Source: Deefgea piscis (GTDB taxonomy: Bacteria > Pseudomonadota > Gammaproteobacteria > Burkholderiales > Chitinibacteraceae). From it: a stretch of 64,000 bases of DNA. The position numbers were made by a program, and so were the translations under genes. A model generated the notes under the pieces. That model had not been told where the DNA came from, did no database searches, and saw nothing but the letters and a program-made list of their open reading frames with translations. Position 1 is the first letter of the stretch; each line of letters starts with the position of its first letter. The stretch lies in the NCBI RefSeq assembly GCF_013284055.1, contig NZ_CP054143.1, positions 620,001 to 684,000 on the forward strand, given 5' to 3'. Shown here in pieces: positions 36,674 through 45,013 of the stretch.

Positions 36674-36722
36674 AGGTATACATTGCTAAGATATAGCCAC
36701 AAACGTATTGCAGCATATACCC
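36674..36722. repeat. 49-bp hairpin repeat, copy 4, between fabD and fabG
   Basis: The ends are AGGTATA / TATACCC. It fills most of the 81-base gap between fabD stop and fabG start inside the operon. Confidence 0.7.
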
Positions 36723-36738
36723 GTAATAAATCAGCAGA

Positions 36739-37665
36739 TTACACGGCTGATTTTAATTGATCCATACTGGCTACGTCGACTAAAGCGACGCCTTGCAGAT
36801 CACTTGAAATGCGTTTGGTTAAACCAGCAAGCACTTTACCCGGGCCACATTCAGCAACAACAGTCACGCCATCGGCAGCCATTTTTTGAATGGTTTCAAC
36901 CCAACGTACTGGCTGATACAACTGGCGAACTAAAGCCTCACGGATCTGCTCGGCATTGTTATACGCGGCAACGTCAGCATTGTGCAAGACAGGAACGATA
37001 GGTGTATGAATTTCTACCACAGCCAATTTAGCGGCTAATTTTTCTGCAGCAGGTTTCATCAAATCGCAATGCGATGGCACCGAAACCGATAACAGCATCG
37101 CACGTTTAGCGCCACGGGCTTTACAGCCTTCGCAGGCACGCTCTACCGCTGCTTTGCTACCAGCAATCACCACTTGACCGGGTGAATTAAAATTCACCGC
37201 CTGCACCACGTCGCCCTGCGCGGCTTCGGCGCAAGCTTCAATAATCAATTCATCGCTCAAGCCAAGCACTGCAGCCATTGCGCCGGTGCCCGCTGGAACG
37301 GCTTCTTGCATTGCTTCTGCACGTAAGCGCACCAATTGCAAAGCATCGCCAAAACTCAAAGCTTCAGCAGCCACTAAGGCGGTATATTCACCCAAGCTAT
37401 GCCCAGCCATTACCGCAGGCATAGCGCCACCTTGCGACTGCCATGCACGCCAAACGGCAACACCGGCGGTCAACATCAATGGCTGCGTATTCACTGTGGC
37501 ATTGATCGCTTCGAGTGGGCCTTCATTGGCCATCGCCCATAAATCAAAACCGAGCACGCTAGAAGCTTCGTCAAATGTGGCCTTCACCACGGCTAAATCA
37601 GCCCAACCATTCATCATGCCGATGGATTGCGAGCCTTGACCTGGAAACACAAATGCTAAAGACAT
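36739..37665 (-). CDS. fabD: Malonyl-CoA-ACP transacylase
   Basis: This 308-residue enzyme loads malonyl groups onto acyl carrier protein. The N-terminus FVFPGQGSQSIGM, the nucleophile serine in VMAGHSLGEYTALV, and the histidine in VSVPSHCDLM are all present. It is in the usual operon place between fabH and fabG. The 5' gap contains a strong hairpin (37697-37720), the 3' gap a 49-bp repeat. Confidence 0.97.
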   Translation of the reverse strand: MSLAFVFPGQGSQSIGMMNGWADLAVVKATFDEASSVLGFDLWAMANEGPLEAINATVNTQPLMLTAGVAVWRAWQSQGGAMPAVMAGHSLGEYTALVAAEALSFGDALQLVRLRAEAMQEAVPAGTGAMAAVLGLSDELIIEACAEAAQGDVVQAVNFNSPGQVVIAGSKAAVERACEGCKARGAKRAMLLSVSVPSHCDLMKPAAEKLAAKLAVVEIHTPIVPVLHNADVAAYNNAEQIREALVRQLYQPVRWVETIQKMAADGVTVVAECGPGKVLAGLTKRISSDLQGVALVDVASMDQLKSAV

Positions 37666-37696
37666 ATTACCACCCCTTTCAAACCATCCAACAGTA

Positions 37697-37720
37697 AAAC
37701 GGCGCTTCTAAGCGCCGTTT
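37697..37720 (-). terminator. Hairpin between fabH and fabD
   Basis: A perfect 11-bp stem, AAACGGCGCTT / AAGCGCCGTTT, with a two-base centre lies 14 bases after fabH. On the minus strand it ends in TTTTA, so it could be a leaky terminator or attenuator inside the operon. Confidence 0.6.
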
Positions 37721-37734
37721 ACAAACCATTAAAA

Positions 37735-38691
37735 TCAATATTTAACCAGCGCCGAGCCCCAAGCAAAGCCACCACCAATCCCTTCCATCAACAAGGTTTG
37801 GCCGCGTTGAATCTTGCCGCTGCGAACGCCCGCATCCAAAGCCAATGGAATCGATGCTGCCGAAGTGTTGCCGTGCATATCCACCGTCACAATCACATTG
37901 TCCATCGACATATGTAAGTGCTTGGCCGTTGATTCAATAATGCGAATATTGGCTTGATGTGGTACCAACCAATCCACATCACTTTTTTGCAAACCGGCTT
38001 TTGCCAATGTGCTTTCAGCGACTTCTGCCAAGGCTTTAACGGCGAATTTAAACACCGCATTGCCTTCCATATACACATAAGGATCACCGACTAACTCGCC
38101 TTGTTTTGGGCGTGCATCGGTTTTTAAAATACCACTATAACGACCATCTGCATGCAGTTGTGTCGCTAAAATACCAGGCTCTTCTGATGCAGTCAGCACC
38201 ACAGCACCGGCACCATCGCCAAACAAAATACACGTGCCACGATCTTCCCAATTAATGAGATTGCTGACGGTTTCAGCGCCAACGACAACCGCACATTTGG
38301 CTGCGCCGCTTTTTACAAATTGATCCGCAGTACTTAAGGCATAAATAAACCCAGCACAGACGGCCTGTATATCAAAGGCAGGGAAGCCATGTACCCCGAG
38401 TTTGTTTTGCAAAGTACACGCCGTTGACGGAAAAATACTGTCTGGCGTCGTCGTTGCGACAATCAATAAATCGACTTCGCTTTTATCAACACCCGCCGCT
38501 TCAAGCGCACGTTCAACCGCAATCAACGCCAAATCAGAAGTCCGCTGATCTTCTGCAGCAATATGACGCTGACGGATACCGGTGCGTGAAACGATCCATT
38601 CATCAGTGGTGTCGACACGTTGCGCCAGCTCGGCATTAGTAAGAATTTTTTCTGGCAAATAAGAGCCAGTTCCTGCAATACGGGAATACAT
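37735..38691 (-). CDS. fabH: 3-oxoacyl-ACP synthase III
   Basis: This 318-residue enzyme starts fatty acid synthesis by condensing acetyl-CoA with malonyl-ACP. The active cysteine is in [12 protein letters not shown], the histidine in VPHQANIRI, and the asparagine in [12 protein letters not shown]. The frame is open from a GTG at 38697, but the ATG at 38691 has AGAGG just upstream and gives [13 protein letters not shown], the usual N-terminus. It lies 18 bases after plsX. Confidence 0.96.
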   Translation of the reverse strand: MYSRIAGTGSYLPEKILTNAELAQRVDTTDEWIVSRTGIRQRHIAAEDQRTSDLALIAVERALEAAGVDKSEVDLLIVATTTPDSIFPSTACTLQNKLGVHGFPAFDIQAVCAGFIYALSTADQFVKSGAAKCAVVVGAETVSNLINWEDRGTCILFGDGAGAVVLTASEEPGILATQLHADGRYSGILKTDARPKQGELVGDPYVYMEGNAVFKFAVKALAEVAESTLAKAGLQKSDVDWLVPHQANIRIIESTAKHLHMSMDNVIVTVDMHGNTSAASIPLALDAGVRSGKIQRGQTLLMEGIGGGFAWGSALVKY

Positions 38692-38709
38692 GAACACCTC
38701 TGAATTAGA

Positions 38710-39750
38710 TCAGGACTCGGCAGCTTCTACCGCAGCGTTAAGATGCACCAACTCTTGTTGCACCTGCTCTGTAATGCGTTGAATCATGCCGGAGCGTGCT
38801 TCCTCAACGGCCTGAGACAATGCCCAGTAAAACGCAATTTCATCCGCTCCGCCATGGCTTTTTACCACAATGCCACGCAAGCCAAGAAATGACGCACCAT
38901 TAAAACGACGTGGATCTAGTCGCTTTTTAAAACGATTCATTAATGGTAAGGCCAGTAATGCCACACAACGTGTCAGAATATTACGAGTAAACTCTTCCTT
39001 CAAGAAGGTGGTAATCATTTTGACTAAACCTTCTGAAGTTTTTAATGCCACATTACCGGTAAATCCATCACAAGCCACCACATCTACTGTACCGCGGTAA
39101 ATATCATCACCTTCGATATTACCTTGGAAATTCAAACGGGTTTTACGCAGCATTTCAGCCGCTTCTTTCACCGCTTCATTGCCTTTGATGTCTTCCGAAC
39201 CAATATTGAGCAAACCTACGGTGGGTGCATCAACATGCTTGAGCGCCGAAAACATCGCCGAACCCATAATGGCAAATTGCGTGAGCTGCAAAGGCGTTGA
39301 ATCCACATTCGCGCCCAAATCGAGCATTGCCGTTTGTCCCTTCATTGTGGGCATCAGCTTTGCAATCGCGGGGCGATCAATACCTGGGATCGTTTTTAAT
39401 ACAAACCGTGCCGTCGCCATCAATGCGCCGGTATTACCCGCTGACACACACGCATTGGCCTCACCGGACTTCACCAAATTAATGGCGACACGCATCGATG
39501 AATCTTTTTTATTTTTCATTGCCGATTGCGGGGACTCATCCATCGTCACCACCTCGGTGGCAGGATGAATTCGCAAACGCGGACTCGTTGCGGCATGCTG
39601 AGCCGCTAATTCAGCCGCAATCGCATCGGCTAAACCGACTAAAACGATATTGACATCGGGATTGTCTCGCAAAAAGCGCAATGCGGCTGGCACTGTAATG
39701 TGCGCGCCGTGATCGCCGCCCATTGCATCTACTGCGACAGTGATATCCAT
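38710..39750 (-). CDS. plsX: Phosphate acyltransferase PlsX
   Basis: This 346-residue enzyme makes acyl phosphate from acyl-ACP as the first step of membrane phospholipid synthesis. The N-terminus [19 protein letters not shown] is diagnostic, and [13 protein letters not shown] and [11 protein letters not shown] are further family motifs. It sits between rpmF and fabH, the conserved order in proteobacteria that links ribosome and lipid synthesis. A long-looped hairpin lies upstream. Confidence 0.97.
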   Translation of the reverse strand: MDITVAVDAMGGDHGAHITVPAALRFLRDNPDVNIVLVGLADAIAAELAAQHAATSPRLRIHPATEVVTMDESPQSAMKNKKDSSMRVAINLVKSGEANACVSAGNTGALMATARFVLKTIPGIDRPAIAKLMPTMKGQTAMLDLGANVDSTPLQLTQFAIMGSAMFSALKHVDAPTVGLLNIGSEDIKGNEAVKEAAEMLRKTRLNFQGNIEGDDIYRGTVDVVACDGFTGNVALKTSEGLVKMITTFLKEEFTRNILTRCVALLALPLMNRFKKRLDPRRFNGASFLGLRGIVVKSHGGADEIAFYWALSQAVEEARSGMIQRITEQVQQELVHLNAAVEAAES

Positions 39751-39770
39751 TCAAACACCTAAAATGACGA

Positions 39771-39815
39771 ACGGCGCAAGGGAGTTATTCTCAGAGAGAC
39801 ACTCACTTGCGCCGT
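39771..39815 (-). promoter_or_regulatory. Long-looped hairpin between rpmF and plsX
   Basis: A perfect 10-bp inverted repeat, ACGGCGCAAG / CTTGCGCCGT, encloses 25 bases. No T-run follows on the minus strand. It could be an RNA processing or stabilising site that separates the rpmF message from plsX. Confidence 0.5.
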
Positions 39816-39872
39816 AAAGCTAGCCAGCATGGCTAAAAATTAACCCGCTTAGCTAAAACAGCAAGGCGGCGA

Positions 39873-40052
39873 TTATTCGCCCTTAGCTTTGATCACACGA
39901 CGGCCATTGTAAAAGCCGTTTGGAGAAATGTGGTGCGGGCGATGAACTTCACCAGTTGCAGCATCTACAGACAAAGCTGGTGCTGACAAGAAGTCATGAG
40001 CGCGGTGCATGCCACGTTTCGAAGGTGATTTTTTATTTTGCTGAACTGCCAT
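39873..40052 (-). CDS. rpmF: 50S ribosomal protein L32
   Basis: This 59-residue protein is part of the large ribosomal subunit. It begins [20 protein letters not shown] and ends RRVIKAKGE, with [12 protein letters not shown] in the last third. The zinc-binding cysteines found in some L32 forms are absent, so it is the C-minus type. A strong AGGAG ribosome site precedes the ATG. It lies between yceD and plsX as in most proteobacteria. Confidence 0.97.
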   Translation of the reverse strand: MAVQQNKKSPSKRGMHRAHDFLSAPALSVDAATGEVHRPHHISPNGFYNGRRVIKAKGE

Positions 40053-40079
40053 GTGAAATACTCCTAATAACTCAGTTGT

Positions 40080-40577
40080 TTATTCCGCTTTCCTGGTTTT
40101 CAACTGAGCCAGGACTGCAAACGGATTCGGTTTTTTACTCGCCAATTTGGCCAGTGCATCGTCACCACCACACACATCGTGTACTGGTGCCACTGGCAAA
40201 GCGAGTAACAATTCGTCTTCGACCAGTGCTTCAATATCCAGCTCCGGATCGATCAAAATGCCATCAAGGTCCTCATCGAAGGCTTCCGCTTCATCGATTT
40301 CTTCCTCAGTAGCAAACTGGGTCAACACGGTTTCGTTATGAAATGACCAAGGCATACCCAATAGGCAGCGCTGGCAAATCAGTTGCAAATCACCTTTTAC
40401 TTCTAAATAAAGCCAAGGGCGTTGCGTACGATCATCTACGCCACTTTCGATATGCCAAGCGATTTCGCCTGATGTATCTGCCAACAGGTCACTCAAACGT
40501 GAGAGCTGCGAAAGTGGGATAGAACCTTTGAGTTCTCGACCTTCTTGCGCAAATTCCGCGCTGTGAATCACCGTCAT
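40080..40577 (-). CDS. yceD: YceD family protein (DUF177), 23S rRNA accumulation
   Basis: This 165-residue acidic protein of the YceD/DUF177 family is needed for normal 23S rRNA levels in E. coli. The conserved cysteine pair is in LICQRCLLGM, and the C-terminal KKPNPFAVLAQLK is the family signature. The frame runs upstream to a TTG at 40637 inside the promoter, so the ATG at 40577 is chosen. It is the first gene of the rpmF-plsX-fab operon and is driven by a promoter with a perfect -35 box (TTGACA). Confidence 0.93.
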   Translation of the reverse strand: MTVIHSAEFAQEGRELKGSIPLSQLSRLSDLLADTSGEIAWHIESGVDDRTQRPWLYLEVKGDLQLICQRCLLGMPWSFHNETVLTQFATEEEIDEAEAFDEDLDGILIDPELDIEALVEDELLLALPVAPVHDVCGGDDALAKLASKKPNPFAVLAQLKTRKAE

Positions 40578-40608
40578 GGGGTTGCCGCGTAGAACCGGAA
40601 ACCGCGCA

Positions 40609-40617
40609 TGATATAAT
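40609..40617 (+). promoter_or_regulatory. Extended -10 promoter of maf
   Basis: TGATATAAT is a perfect extended -10 element (TGnTATAAT). The -35 region 16 bases upstream is poor, which is typical for this promoter class. It lies about 55 bases before the maf start. Confidence 0.65.
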
Positions 40618-40637
40618 CTCCTACTATCCTCTGTCAA
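40610..40637 (-). promoter_or_regulatory. Promoter of the yceD-rpmF-fab operon
   Basis: On the minus strand the consensus -35 TTGACA (40632-40637) is followed by a 16-base spacer and -10 TATATC (40610-40615). Its -10 box overlaps that of the maf promoter on the other strand. Confidence 0.7.
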
Positions 40638-40671
40638 AGTATTTTGCGCTTTTAAGCACGGTGAAATTCAT

Positions 40672-41277
40672 ATGCGAACCACTTCTACCTCCTGCGAGTC
40701 ACGCCAACTGGTTCTGGCGTCTACATCGCTGTATCGAAAAGAACTTTTAGAACGCTTGGGTCTACCGTTTGTCACTGCGGCCCCCAATCTGGATGAATCG
40801 CCACTGATCGGTGAGACTGCGGCCCAAACCAGCGAGCGTTTGGCCATTGCCAAAGCCAAGGTGCTGGCCGATCAATATCCAAATAGTTTAATTATTGGCT
40901 CAGACCAAGTGGCGCTACTTAACGGTGTGCAATTAGGCAAGCCCGGTAATCATGAGCGTGCCGTTGTGCAATTGGCGGCCATGCGTGGACAAAGCATTGC
41001 GTTTCATACTGCGCTCTGCCTTTACAATACGGCAACCCAACAAGTGCAAAGCCATGTCGACATCACCACGGTGACCATGCGCGATTACAGTGATGCACAA
41101 ATCGAAACCTATTTACGCCGTGAGCAGCCTTACAACTGCGCCGGCAGCGCCAAAACCGAAGGTCTCGGGATTGTGATGATCGCCGCGATTAACAGCACCG
41201 ATCCAGCGGCGATTATTGGTTTGCCTTTAATCGAGCTCGTTAGCATGCTCAATCGCGAAAGCTATCCAATTTTGTAA
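40672..41277 (+). CDS. maf: Maf-family nucleotide pyrophosphatase (YceF type)
   Basis: This 201-residue house-cleaning enzyme hydrolyses modified nucleoside triphosphates; the YceF group prefers 7-methyl-GTP. Evidence: N-terminal LVLASTSLYRKELLERLGL, the catalytic aspartate in IIGSDQVALLNG, and the pattern YLRREQPYNCAGSAKTEGLG. The tail INSTDPAAIIGLPLIEL is typical. It is divergent from yceD, as in many gammaproteobacteria and betaproteobacteria, and a 49-bp repeat follows. Confidence 0.94.
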   Translation: MRTTSTSCESRQLVLASTSLYRKELLERLGLPFVTAAPNLDESPLIGETAAQTSERLAIAKAKVLADQYPNSLIIGSDQVALLNGVQLGKPGNHERAVVQLAAMRGQSIAFHTALCLYNTATQQVQSHVDITTVTMRDYSDAQIETYLRREQPYNCAGSAKTEGLGIVMIAAINSTDPAAIIGLPLIELVSMLNRESYPIL

Positions 41278-41295
41278 TCAAAACCAAACACCACT

Positions 41296-41344
41296 GGGTA
41301 TATTTAGCTAGCTCTTTTAAATAAAGAATTAGCCAGACATACCC
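41296..41344. repeat. 49-bp hairpin repeat, copy 5, between maf and the methyltransferase
   Basis: The ends are TGGGTAT / ATACCCA when one flanking base is included, with CTTTTAAATAAAG in the centre. It starts 18 bases after the maf stop codon. Confidence 0.8.
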
Positions 41345-41376
41345 ATTAATAATGTACTCACTCCTTATTTGGATAA

Positions 41377-42090
41377 ATGACCATGACGGGCATCTTGTAT
41401 TTAATCCCCGCGCCAATGGGTGGCGATACCATCAACGATATTTTGCCGCTCGACGTGATTGAAACCGCCAAACGGCTGACGCATTTTGTCGTTGAAAATG
41501 CCAAAACAACCCGCGCGCATTTAAAAATGCTCGGCACGCCTCATGAGCTACGTAGCTTGAGCATGAGTGAGTTATCTGAGCACACCAAAGAGCATGAAGT
41601 CACAGCGCTATTACAGCCGTTACTCGATGGTTTTGATGTGGGCTTAATGTCAGAAGCGGGTTGTCCGGGCGTTGCCGATCCCGGCGCACGGCTAGTACAA
41701 CTGGCCCATCAACGCGGCATCCAAGTGGTACCGCTGGTTGGACCATCCTCGTTATTGATGGCGTTAATGGCCTCAGGGGCCAATGGGCAAAAATTTCGCT
41801 TTAATGGCTACTTGCCCTCTGATGCCACGGGACGAGTGCAGGCCATTCGGCAACTGGAAGCGAGCTCAAGCAAAGAAAGTCAGGCAGAGTTATTTATTGA
41901 AACCCCATACCGCAATGGCGCGCTGTTTCAAGCCTTACGCGACAATCTCAAAGCCCATACACGATTAACTGTGGCCTGCGATATTAGTTTGCCAAGCCAA
42001 GAAATTTTGACGCTAGAAATCGGTCAATGGAAGAAAAAACCTGAACCACAAATCCATAAACGGCCAACGGTATTTATCATCCAAGCGTAA
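41377..42090 (+). CDS. RsmI-like SAM-dependent methyltransferase (tetrapyrrole methylase fold)
   Basis: This 237-residue protein has the tetrapyrrole methylase fold shared with RsmI, the 16S rRNA C1402 2'-O-methyltransferase. The motifs are GILYLIPAPMGG, FVVENAKTTRAHLKMLG, VGLMSEAGCPGVADPGA and PLVGPSSLLMALMASG. It differs from canonical RsmI in length (about 280 for RsmI) and in lacking the usual C-terminal extension, so it is more likely the RsmI paralogue that often sits next to maf. The target RNA or molecule is unknown. There is no other gene in its unit, and an irregular stem-loop follows it. Confidence 0.88.
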   Translation: MTMTGILYLIPAPMGGDTINDILPLDVIETAKRLTHFVVENAKTTRAHLKMLGTPHELRSLSMSELSEHTKEHEVTALLQPLLDGFDVGLMSEAGCPGVADPGARLVQLAHQRGIQVVPLVGPSSLLMALMASGANGQKFRFNGYLPSDATGRVQAIRQLEASSSKESQAELFIETPYRNGALFQALRDNLKAHTRLTVACDISLPSQEILTLEIGQWKKKPEPQIHKRPTVFIIQA

Positions 42091-42098
42091 AAACACCG

Positions 42099-42140
42099 CA
42101 TCGATCAATCACATCAACGCGGCAGCCGCCGCGATCGATG
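42099..42140. terminator. Bulged hairpin between convergent genes
   Basis: CATCGATC pairs with GATCGATG, and an inner GCGGC pairs with GCCGC. There is no T-run. It lies between two converging genes and may act as a weak terminator for either. Confidence 0.45.
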
Positions 42141-42165
42141 TGCGTCATGATCATTTCAGCGGCAA

Positions 42166-44016
42166 TTAATGCGCTTGCGTCACACCTTGCAACGCCGAAT
42201 TATAAAATAAGACGGTATTTCGACCGGCGGCCTTGGCCTGATACATCGCCACATCAGCGTGTTTCAGTAAATCATCAATGGAGATTTGCTCAGCCAAAAA
42301 TAAAGCCACACCAATACTAGGCGTACTCACATGGGTATGCCCAGATAAATCATACGGCTGGCGCAGGCGCTCCAAAATTTTATTGGCGACTGTTTTTGCT
42401 TGCTCGAATGCTTGTTCTGCTTGCTCACTTAACGTTTCGAGCAAGACCACAAACTCATCACCGCCCAAACGCGCCACGCTGTCATTTTCTCTAACACAAG
42501 ATTGCAAGCGTGCCGACACCTGTTGCAGTAATAAATCCCCCATATGATGACCATAATTGTCATTCAAATGTTTAAAGTGATCGAGATCGAGAAACATCAC
42601 CGCGCCATGTAAACCACTGCGGGCTGAAGTCAGCATGGCTTTTTTGATTTGATCCATTAATAAACGACGATTAGGCAGGCCCGTTAAAGCATCAAAAAAA
42701 GCCAAACGATAGATTTCTTCTCGCCGCTGATGATCTAAAGTATTGTCGCTCACTAGGCCAATAAAAATCGGCTGACCAGCCCGCAAAATTTTGGACACCG
42801 ATAAGCGCATCGGAAACAAACTACCATCTTTACGTAAGCCTTCTACCTCACGCGGCACGCCGACAATACTGGCGTTACCTGTTGATTGATGATGCAATAA
42901 ATAACCGTCATGCAGGCCGGCATGCGGCTCTGGCATCAACATCGAAACATTTTTAAACAACACTTCTTCAGGCGAATAGCCAAAAATACGGCTCGCCGCC
43001 GAGTTAAAACTTTCAATCCGCCCGGTGATATCGATCGTAATCACCCCATCAGCCATATTGTCGAGAATGGTCTGCGTGTGCTGTACCGACTCTTGCAAAA
43101 TCATTTTGTCTTTGGATAATTGAGTTTCCGCCAATTCATGCTCAATCACTAAGCCCACCAAATAAGCGCCGCGCTTAATGGCTTGTAATTCCTTACTCGA
43201 AGGCGAACACGGGTAGCGATGGTAATTGGCAAACGTCCCCAGAACACGGCCTTTGGTAGATAAAATCGGGATAGACCAACACGAGCGTAAATCATGCGAC
43301 AAGGCCAGCTCAGCAAAATTACGCCATAAAGGATCACTCGCAATATCGGCGACAATGGTGTCTTGCCCGGTATACGCCGCTGTGCCACAAGAGCCAATAT
43401 TTGGGCCAATCGCCACACCATGAATCGCTTGGCAATACGCCTCGGGTAAACTCGGGGCAATGGTATGCAATAAACGTTCGCCCTGATCATCGAGCAATAA
43501 AATAGAGCACAAAACGCCGGGAAAATTAGACTCAAAACTATGCACAAATTGCGTTAATAACTGCATAAAAGGGACATCCGCAGCGTGCATTTCCAGTAGC
43601 TTTAATTCGGTATCAATTTGCAGCTGAAATTGCTTTTGCTCGGAAATATCTAAAATCGAGCCGACAATATATAAAGGCTGCCCCGCCTCATCAGCAATGG
43701 TTTTTTGAATCACATAATCCGTTTGATAGCGACCCAACTGGCTATTCCAGCGTGTTTCTTCATGCGTAGCTATTTTTTCATTCGCTTGCGCGAACGGTGT
43801 TAGCGACACCAGTTGCCTGCATGTCTCATTCTCGCCAAGTTCTATCACTTTTAGCGGCACCACCGCTTCAGCGCTCGCATTTTGATAAGCGGTATTGCTC
43901 AAGATAATTTGGCCGTGCGCATTTTTAACAAAGCATTGCAGCGGCAACGCATCTAAAAATTCGCGAAAAAAATCAAAATCATCGGGTTTTAACTGGTTTA
44001 AGGCCATTTCAATCAT
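42166..44016 (-). CDS. Diguanylate cyclase with PAS-GAF-PAS-GGDEF domains
   Basis: This 616-residue cytoplasmic protein would make c-di-GMP. A PAS domain (about 15-130) is followed by a GAF domain (about 145-300), a second PAS domain (about 320-435) and a C-terminal GGDEF domain. The active motif RLGGDEFVVLLE is intact, and the product-inhibition site RxxD (REND) sits five residues before GGDEF as required. There is no EAL domain. No membrane segment is seen, so it senses an internal signal, possibly light, oxygen or redox by its PAS domains. A ribosome site AGGTAG precedes the ATG at 44016; a second ATG nine bases on is possible. Confidence 0.93.
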   Translation of the reverse strand: MIEMALNQLKPDDFDFFREFLDALPLQCFVKNAHGQIILSNTAYQNASAEAVVPLKVIELGENETCRQLVSLTPFAQANEKIATHEETRWNSQLGRYQTDYVIQKTIADEAGQPLYIVGSILDISEQKQFQLQIDTELKLLEMHAADVPFMQLLTQFVHSFESNFPGVLCSILLLDDQGERLLHTIAPSLPEAYCQAIHGVAIGPNIGSCGTAAYTGQDTIVADIASDPLWRNFAELALSHDLRSCWSIPILSTKGRVLGTFANYHRYPCSPSSKELQAIKRGAYLVGLVIEHELAETQLSKDKMILQESVQHTQTILDNMADGVITIDITGRIESFNSAASRIFGYSPEEVLFKNVSMLMPEPHAGLHDGYLLHHQSTGNASIVGVPREVEGLRKDGSLFPMRLSVSKILRAGQPIFIGLVSDNTLDHQRREEIYRLAFFDALTGLPNRRLLMDQIKKAMLTSARSGLHGAVMFLDLDHFKHLNDNYGHHMGDLLLQQVSARLQSCVRENDSVARLGGDEFVVLLETLSEQAEQAFEQAKTVANKILERLRQPYDLSGHTHVSTPSIGVALFLAEQISIDDLLKHADVAMYQAKAAGRNTVLFYNSALQGVTQAH

Positions 44017-44335
44017 CTACCTAGCAATAAAATCTAACACGCCATCGCTTCAACCCAGGGTCATCCTCAGTTGCAATGGCGTAGGCCTCAAAATGTAGTG
44101 CATCAATCAGCTCGAAAAGCATCATTCTAATTTTCACCATGCTTTCATAAAAAAACAATAACTGTAAAATAAATACTAGATACATTCAAAGAAAGATGAC
44201 AAGAACAAAACAATTTATGAGGTGAGCATTAAGCGAAAACTAACCGTCTGCACCCAAAAAGTAAACATTTCACTACGTGTTTTGCGTCCGCTGTCGATAT
44301 AAAACACAGATTGTGTCTTATTGAGGAGATTCATT
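44017..44335. other. Intergenic region between divergent genes
   Basis: About 320 bases hold the promoters for the cyclase and the small unknown gene. A 6-bp inverted repeat CGCCAT / ATGGCG (44040-44045 and 44076-44081) is the only structure seen. No good sigma-70 or sigma-28 promoter could be fixed. Confidence 0.35.
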
Positions 44336-44947
44336 ATGTCCATCAGCGTCTCTAGTCTGAGCAGCATACCGCCGCTAGCTAACCGCCCGCAGCTGCCGCA
44401 AAACAACAACGCTCGGAATGAATCGAATACAGAAAACGCACAAGAAACGGTGAGTCTAAGTACCAGTGGCAATGAATCACTCACCTATAGCAAGCCACGC
44501 GCACTCCCCGAAAATCTATCAGCCATGCTCGAAGAATCAAATCGTAAAGTCGATGAATTAATGAGCTTGATTCGGCCGCTTATTGAAGGGCAAGGTTTGA
44601 ATTTAGCCAAAGTCGTTCGTGGCGAACAAAAACTCAGTGTCGATCAAACCACCATTGATAAAGCCCAAGCAGATTTGGCTGAAGACGGTGAATTTGGCGT
44701 CAAAAAAGTCGCCGAGCGCATTTTGGGGTTTGCCAAATTTGCCATGGGCGACGATCCAGCCAAATTGCAAAAAATCCGCGATGCGGTTGAATTAGGATTT
44801 ACACAGGCCAAAGCCATCTTAGGTGGCACCCTACCGGACATCAGCCAAAAAACCCACGACACCATCATGGCCGAATTTGATCGCTGGCAGCAAGAAGGCA
44901 TTCCAAGTGGGGCAACCGTCAGCCTTGGTACTGAACCTAAAACTTAA
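44336..44947 (+). CDS. Hypothetical protein, possibly DUF5610-like
   Basis: This 203-residue protein has no signal peptide. The first 60 residues are Ser/Asn-rich and probably disordered; the rest is helical. The C-terminal segment IRDAVELGFTQAKAILGG followed by LPDISQKTHDTIMAEFDRW resembles the end of DUF5610 proteins, some of which are linked to flagella; I hold this only as a suggestion. The start is set by a strong GAGGAG ribosome site before the ATG at 44336. The next gene converges on it across a strong terminator. Confidence 0.75.
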   Translation: MSISVSSLSSIPPLANRPQLPQNNNARNESNTENAQETVSLSTSGNESLTYSKPRALPENLSAMLEESNRKVDELMSLIRPLIEGQGLNLAKVVRGEQKLSVDQTTIDKAQADLAEDGEFGVKKVAERILGFAKFAMGDDPAKLQKIRDAVELGFTQAKAILGGTLPDISQKTHDTIMAEFDRWQQEGIPSGATVSLGTEPKT

Positions 44948-44975
44948 AAGTGTCCCTAGAGCCTCAATATAAAAA

Positions 44976-45000
44976 AACGGCGCAATGCGCCGTTCTTTTT
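44976..45000 (+). terminator. Bidirectional terminator, 44336 gene and RND operon
   Basis: The stem AACGGCGC / GCGCCGTT with a 3-base loop is followed by CTTTTT. An A-run on the left serves the converging RND operon. Confidence 0.9.
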
Positions 45001-45013
45001 GAATTGCCGAGGT

